Shown here: piece after piece, positions 4,780 to 7,641 of the stretch
How positions within the stretch are numbered: position 1 is the stretch's first letter
Layout of the letters: each line of letters begins with the position of its first letter
The notes under the pieces: model-generated
Databases searched by the model: none
Told to the model about the DNA's origin: nothing
The model's input: the letters and a program-made list of their open reading frames with translations, nothing else
Made by a program: the position numbers and the translations under genes
Assembly (NCBI GenBank): GCA_015222065.1
Contig: JADFUQ010000389.1
Location: 1 to 7,641 of the forward strand
Origin: Bacteroidota bacterium
GTDB lineage: Bacteria; Bacteroidota; Bacteroidia; Bacteroidales; VadinHA17
DNA length: 7,641 bases
Direction: 5' to 3'

Positions 4780-7641
4780 TTACTCCTCATTATTATCACC
4801 ATATAACCTGAACCTTCTCAGGAACATCTGAAGTTTCCTGTCAACTGATAGCATATATATATAAGATGTCTCACCACTTTTTACATCTAGTCTTCTTTGA
4901 CCTGTCTTGAGTGCCTGAATAGGATCTGTGAATCTATGGTTATTTGAAAGGGCTTGCATAACGCCTCTTGTATATGCAAAATAATACCAGGTTTCATTAT
5001 CAAGTTTAAGATACAGATCAAACATATCACCGCTTTTCTTCTTTTGAATTTCAAGGTATCCTTCAGTTTTTACGTTCAGTTGTTTATTCATAATATTACC
5101 AATACCTATCTTTCCCACTGAGCGATATGAACTGGTTTCCTGGTTCCATTTTAACTTAACATCTGTTAAAAGTATTCTGTATTTTCTGATCCCTTCGGGA
5201 AGTTCAGCCATTACTCCATAAAGACTTGATTCCTGTGTTAATGAATTAGTCTGTTCAACACCTATCAGTTCCCGGATACCTTTTTTATATTGCCCGGTAG
5301 TCATATCAACAGGTTCAAGTGTGGGTATTACAGATATATCGTTAGCTGCAACCATCATAGCTTCATCGGAAAAGAAGAAATCAAAACCTAACATAACATT
5401 CATTGTTGTTAGATCTGATTCTGATTCATGAAGAGTATTTCCAACAACAGTAATTTTAACCTGTCCATATTCCACAGCCAGATCAAGTGACCCTTCACCA
5501 TAAAGATTACAGAAATTTTTATCAAAGCTTAGCAGATTACCTGGTAAACTTTCATCAGTTAATTTTTCCAGGCTACCTGTTTTGTAATTATCTGAACCTT
5601 CATCATAATACAAATAACCTTCGGCTTGTGTAATTGGGATATCACTATAGTCTTTTCGTCCGCCCATAAATGTTTGATAAATATGAGTGGAGTCTTCCGT
5701 GATAAAAAGACCGCTGAAAATTCTTCCGCCATCATTATTCCGTAAGTTAGATGAAACAGGAATCAACATATTCTCAGGATTGATCTCAGATGTAAATTGC
5801 AAATAATTCTGAGCTATGCCGGCACACTGATGTTCAATTTGTGCACCTCCTGTAAAAGTCAGATATTCTTTATTTGCATTTATAAACACATCTCCAATAA
5901 ACCGGAAATAGGGACTTAATTTAAAATCATCATTTTCTTTGATGGTTCCGTATCCGACAGTTACTTTCTCTTTGTTTACTGTTATGTTGTCAAACCTAAT
6001 TGGTTGAGAATTTTTATTTTGGTCAATATAATTATACAATCCTGAACCGGTATAATTGTTTTTATCATGGATATTTACACTTGCCGGTTCAATTGTAAAC
6101 CGGTTGTTGGCAAGTATTTTTGCATTTTCAAGAGTTTTTATTCTCGATTTGTTTTCAATTTTAACAATACCTCCATGAGGAAAGATCAGTGCATCAGCTA
6201 TTTCAATAAAATTAACTTCATAAGCAGTAATAAGATTCTTTTCCAGGTTGTAAACCGCTGAGTCAGTTACAAATCCTAATGAATCTTTTTTTGTATTGAT
6301 TGAAACGAAAGTTGGTTTTTCAATTCTGGCATCAGCATAATAGGAGGACTCAGAAGATTCAGGCATGGTTTTTTTCTTCTTCCCCTTTTTACCCATTGCC
6401 AACTCTTTAACATTCATATTCCATATAAAATAGTCCAGACTGGTTGCTATCTGGTTTTCCGGGAAAATCATATCGGTTGTATCAGAATTTGATGAGAATA
6501 AGCCACTATTATTACTGAAATCAATATGTGCGCTTACATTGTCAGCAATAAATGCATATCCGTCAGTTTTTCTCGATCTTAACCGGAAGTTAGCTGTATC
6601 AGTATCAAAAGACTTTTCTGTAAAAAGATAATTATCCGATGTTAAAATGGCATCAGGCAGATCAATTCTTCCTGACCCTAAAAGACCATCAGGTTTTAAT
6701 GTAATTGATCCTTTCAATTTCATCTTATCATCAAATAATGAAAAATCATTCTCAGTACTCTCGGCAATCCATTCATCTTTATTTGGGTACCATTTTATTT
6801 GGACGTTATCTGCACTTAATTCGGGAAACTTTACACCGGTTTCCTGCTTGTTAATACTAAAAGTTTGAGCCTCAGCAAACATTGAATCGGGATAAAAAAC
6901 AAAATCATCAGATTCAGCAACGGAAGAAAGATAATGCAATTTTCCCTCGCCCTGGAGTCCTTTATTACTTAGTTTGATATTATTGTAAAAAGTTCCTTTC
7001 CCTTTATATGCAGGAAGCCCTTCGGTAGGAGTTGGATGTGAAAAACCGAGTGAATTATCTTCCTGTACTGCAAGTGTTTGTGGAATTTCCGGAAAAATTC
7101 CACTATTTAGTTTACCACTGAATTTGACATTTTCTTTTTTGAATCTGTCCAGGTTACTGATTGTGTAAGGTTCAATCTCAAAATAAAAATCATCGCGGGA
7201 ATATGTGCTGTCCAAACCTGGAATATGATCGTAATAAACGAAAGAATTGGATATACTATGGAGTATTGGATATTCAGGGAATTGATAATATCCTGATTTA
7301 TTCGAAGGATGATCAATAAGTAGTTCCCCGGTTATCATTTCAATAGTGTTCTTGATTTCTGAAAGTAAAGCGTTTCCATAAATATCGTTTGTATCTGACT
7401 GAATAGATAGCTGCATAGAGTCAAGGTTGTGAAGGTCAATCTTAAAAGAATCATACTTGAATTTAAAATTGTTGCCAAAAAATGTAAAAAGACCTGCTTT
7501 GATTTTCCCGTCAAAACCAAAATCCCGGTTTTTACCGAGAATAATTTGTTCGCTTTTGGGCCATATAGTAACATTTTGAGAATCACTAAGAAATATTTGT
7601 GATACACCATTAATGGTCAATTTTTTAGTATTCAGATCAAG
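4780..7641 (-). CDS. Large conserved Bacteroidota protein of unknown function, C-terminal 953 residues (5' end beyond window)
   Basis: The frame is open from the right edge to TAA at 4780-4782. The first possible start, a TTG at 7618-7620, is preceded by seven in-frame sense codons (LDLNTKK) that continue the same kind of sequence, so the true start lies outside the window. From memory, full-length relatives are around 1,400-1,500 residues and confined to Bacteroidota; I know of no established function. The visible part is dominated by alternating hydrophobic/polar stretches typical of beta-strands, with many Gly, Asn, Asp and Ser. It has no membrane span, few cysteines and no Walker or other catalytic motif. 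A module around 6835-7002 recurs at 6559-6717. A Lys-rich stretch (GKKGKKKK, about 6370-6393) splits the protein. After it, about 6130-6340 reads like the repeated strands of OstA/LptA-type proteins (a weak resemblance). The C-terminus is charged (LRRFRLYGDNNEE). An envelope or periplasmic role is inference; any signal peptide would lie outside the window. Confidence 0.9.
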   Translation of the reverse strand, partial: LDLNTKKLTINGVSQIFLSDSQNVTIWPKSEQIILGKNRDFGFDGKIKAGLFTFFGNNFKFKYDSFKIDLHNLDSMQLSIQSDTNDIYGNALLSEIKNTIEMITGELLIDHPSNKSGYYQFPEYPILHSISNSFVYYDHIPGLDSTYSRDDFYFEIEPYTISNLDRFKKENVKFSGKLNSGIFPEIPQTLAVQEDNSLGFSHPTPTEGLPAYKGKGTFYNNIKLSNKGLQGEGKLHYLSSVAESDDFVFYPDSMFAEAQTFSINKQETGVKFPELSADNVQIKWYPNKDEWIAESTENDFSLFDDKMKLKGSITLKPDGLLGSGRIDLPDAILTSDNYLFTEKSFDTDTANFRLRSRKTDGYAFIADNVSAHIDFSNNSGLFSSNSDTTDMIFPENQIATSLDYFIWNMNVKELAMGKKGKKKKTMPESSESSYYADARIEKPTFVSINTKKDSLGFVTDSAVYNLEKNLITAYEVNFIEIADALIFPHGGIVKIENKSRIKTLENAKILANNRFTIEPASVNIHDKNNYTGSGLYNYIDQNKNSQPIRFDNITVNKEKVTVGYGTIKENDDFKLSPYFRFIGDVFINANKEYLTFTGGAQIEHQCAGIAQNYLQFTSEINPENMLIPVSSNLRNNDGGRIFSGLFITEDSTHIYQTFMGGRKDYSDIPITQAEGYLYYDEGSDNYKTGSLEKLTDESLPGNLLSFDKNFCNLYGEGSLDLAVEYGQVKITVVGNTLHESESDLTTMNVMLGFDFFFSDEAMMVAANDISVIPTLEPVDMTTGQYKKGIRELIGVEQTNSLTQESSLYGVMAELPEGIRKYRILLTDVKLKWNQETSSYRSVGKIGIGNIMNKQLNVKTEGYLEIQKKKSGDMFDLYLKLDNETWYYFAYTRGVMQALSNNHRFTDPIQALKTGQRRLDVKSGETSYIYMLSVDRKLQMFLRRFRLYGDNNEE

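Noticed and set aside
4762..4780. ATTGTA/TACAAT hairpin at the stop codon of the large gene
   Set aside because: It has a 6-bp A/T-rich stem with a 7-nt loop and no T-tract on the minus strand, so it is not convincing as a terminator.
7335..7610. 91-aa ORF on the minus strand
   Set aside because: It overlaps the large protein in another frame, and the large protein's frame is the one with family-like sequence.

Overview
The window looks like a chromosomal segment from a member of the Bacteroidota, probably close to the Bacteroidales/Marinilabiliales. This rests on the low G+C content, the Bacteroidota style of UvrA, a very large protein that I recall only from this phylum, an ECF sigma factor of a type common there, and -7 promoter-like words of the TAnnTTTG form. 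I did not run any search, so the placement is by recognition only.

Layout. Positions 1-2735 (minus) hold nearly all of uvrA, the damage-recognition ATPase of nucleotide excision repair. Its start is in the window and its last few dozen codons run off the left edge. A 164-bp intergenic region separates it from a divergent ECF-type sigma factor (2900-3487, plus), which has a strong Shine-Dalgarno sequence and a second SD-like motif in its leader. A spacer of about 250 bp (3488-3735) follows. It contains a compact palindromic element that can fold into a gap-free three-way junction, and a 17-bp-period tandem repeat. A small unrecognised ORF (3736-3921, plus) comes next and converges on rsmE (3935-4636, minus), a 16S rRNA m3U1498 methyltransferase. 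A 143-bp spacer with short tandem repeats (4637-4779) leads to the last gene (4780-7641, minus). That gene encodes the C-terminal 953 residues of a very large beta-rich protein of unknown function, and its 5' end lies beyond the right edge.

How the parts relate. uvrA and the sigma gene share an upstream region but need not be functionally linked. rsmE lies downstream of the large gene on the same strand and may be partly co-transcribed with it, although a promoter-like word lies in the gap. The two housekeeping functions (DNA repair and rRNA modification) are ordinary. The less ordinary material is the sigma leader, the three-way-junction palindrome, the small ORF and the large conserved protein. 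I see no phage, CRISPR, toxin-antitoxin or transposase gene, and nothing I would call a new multi-gene system.
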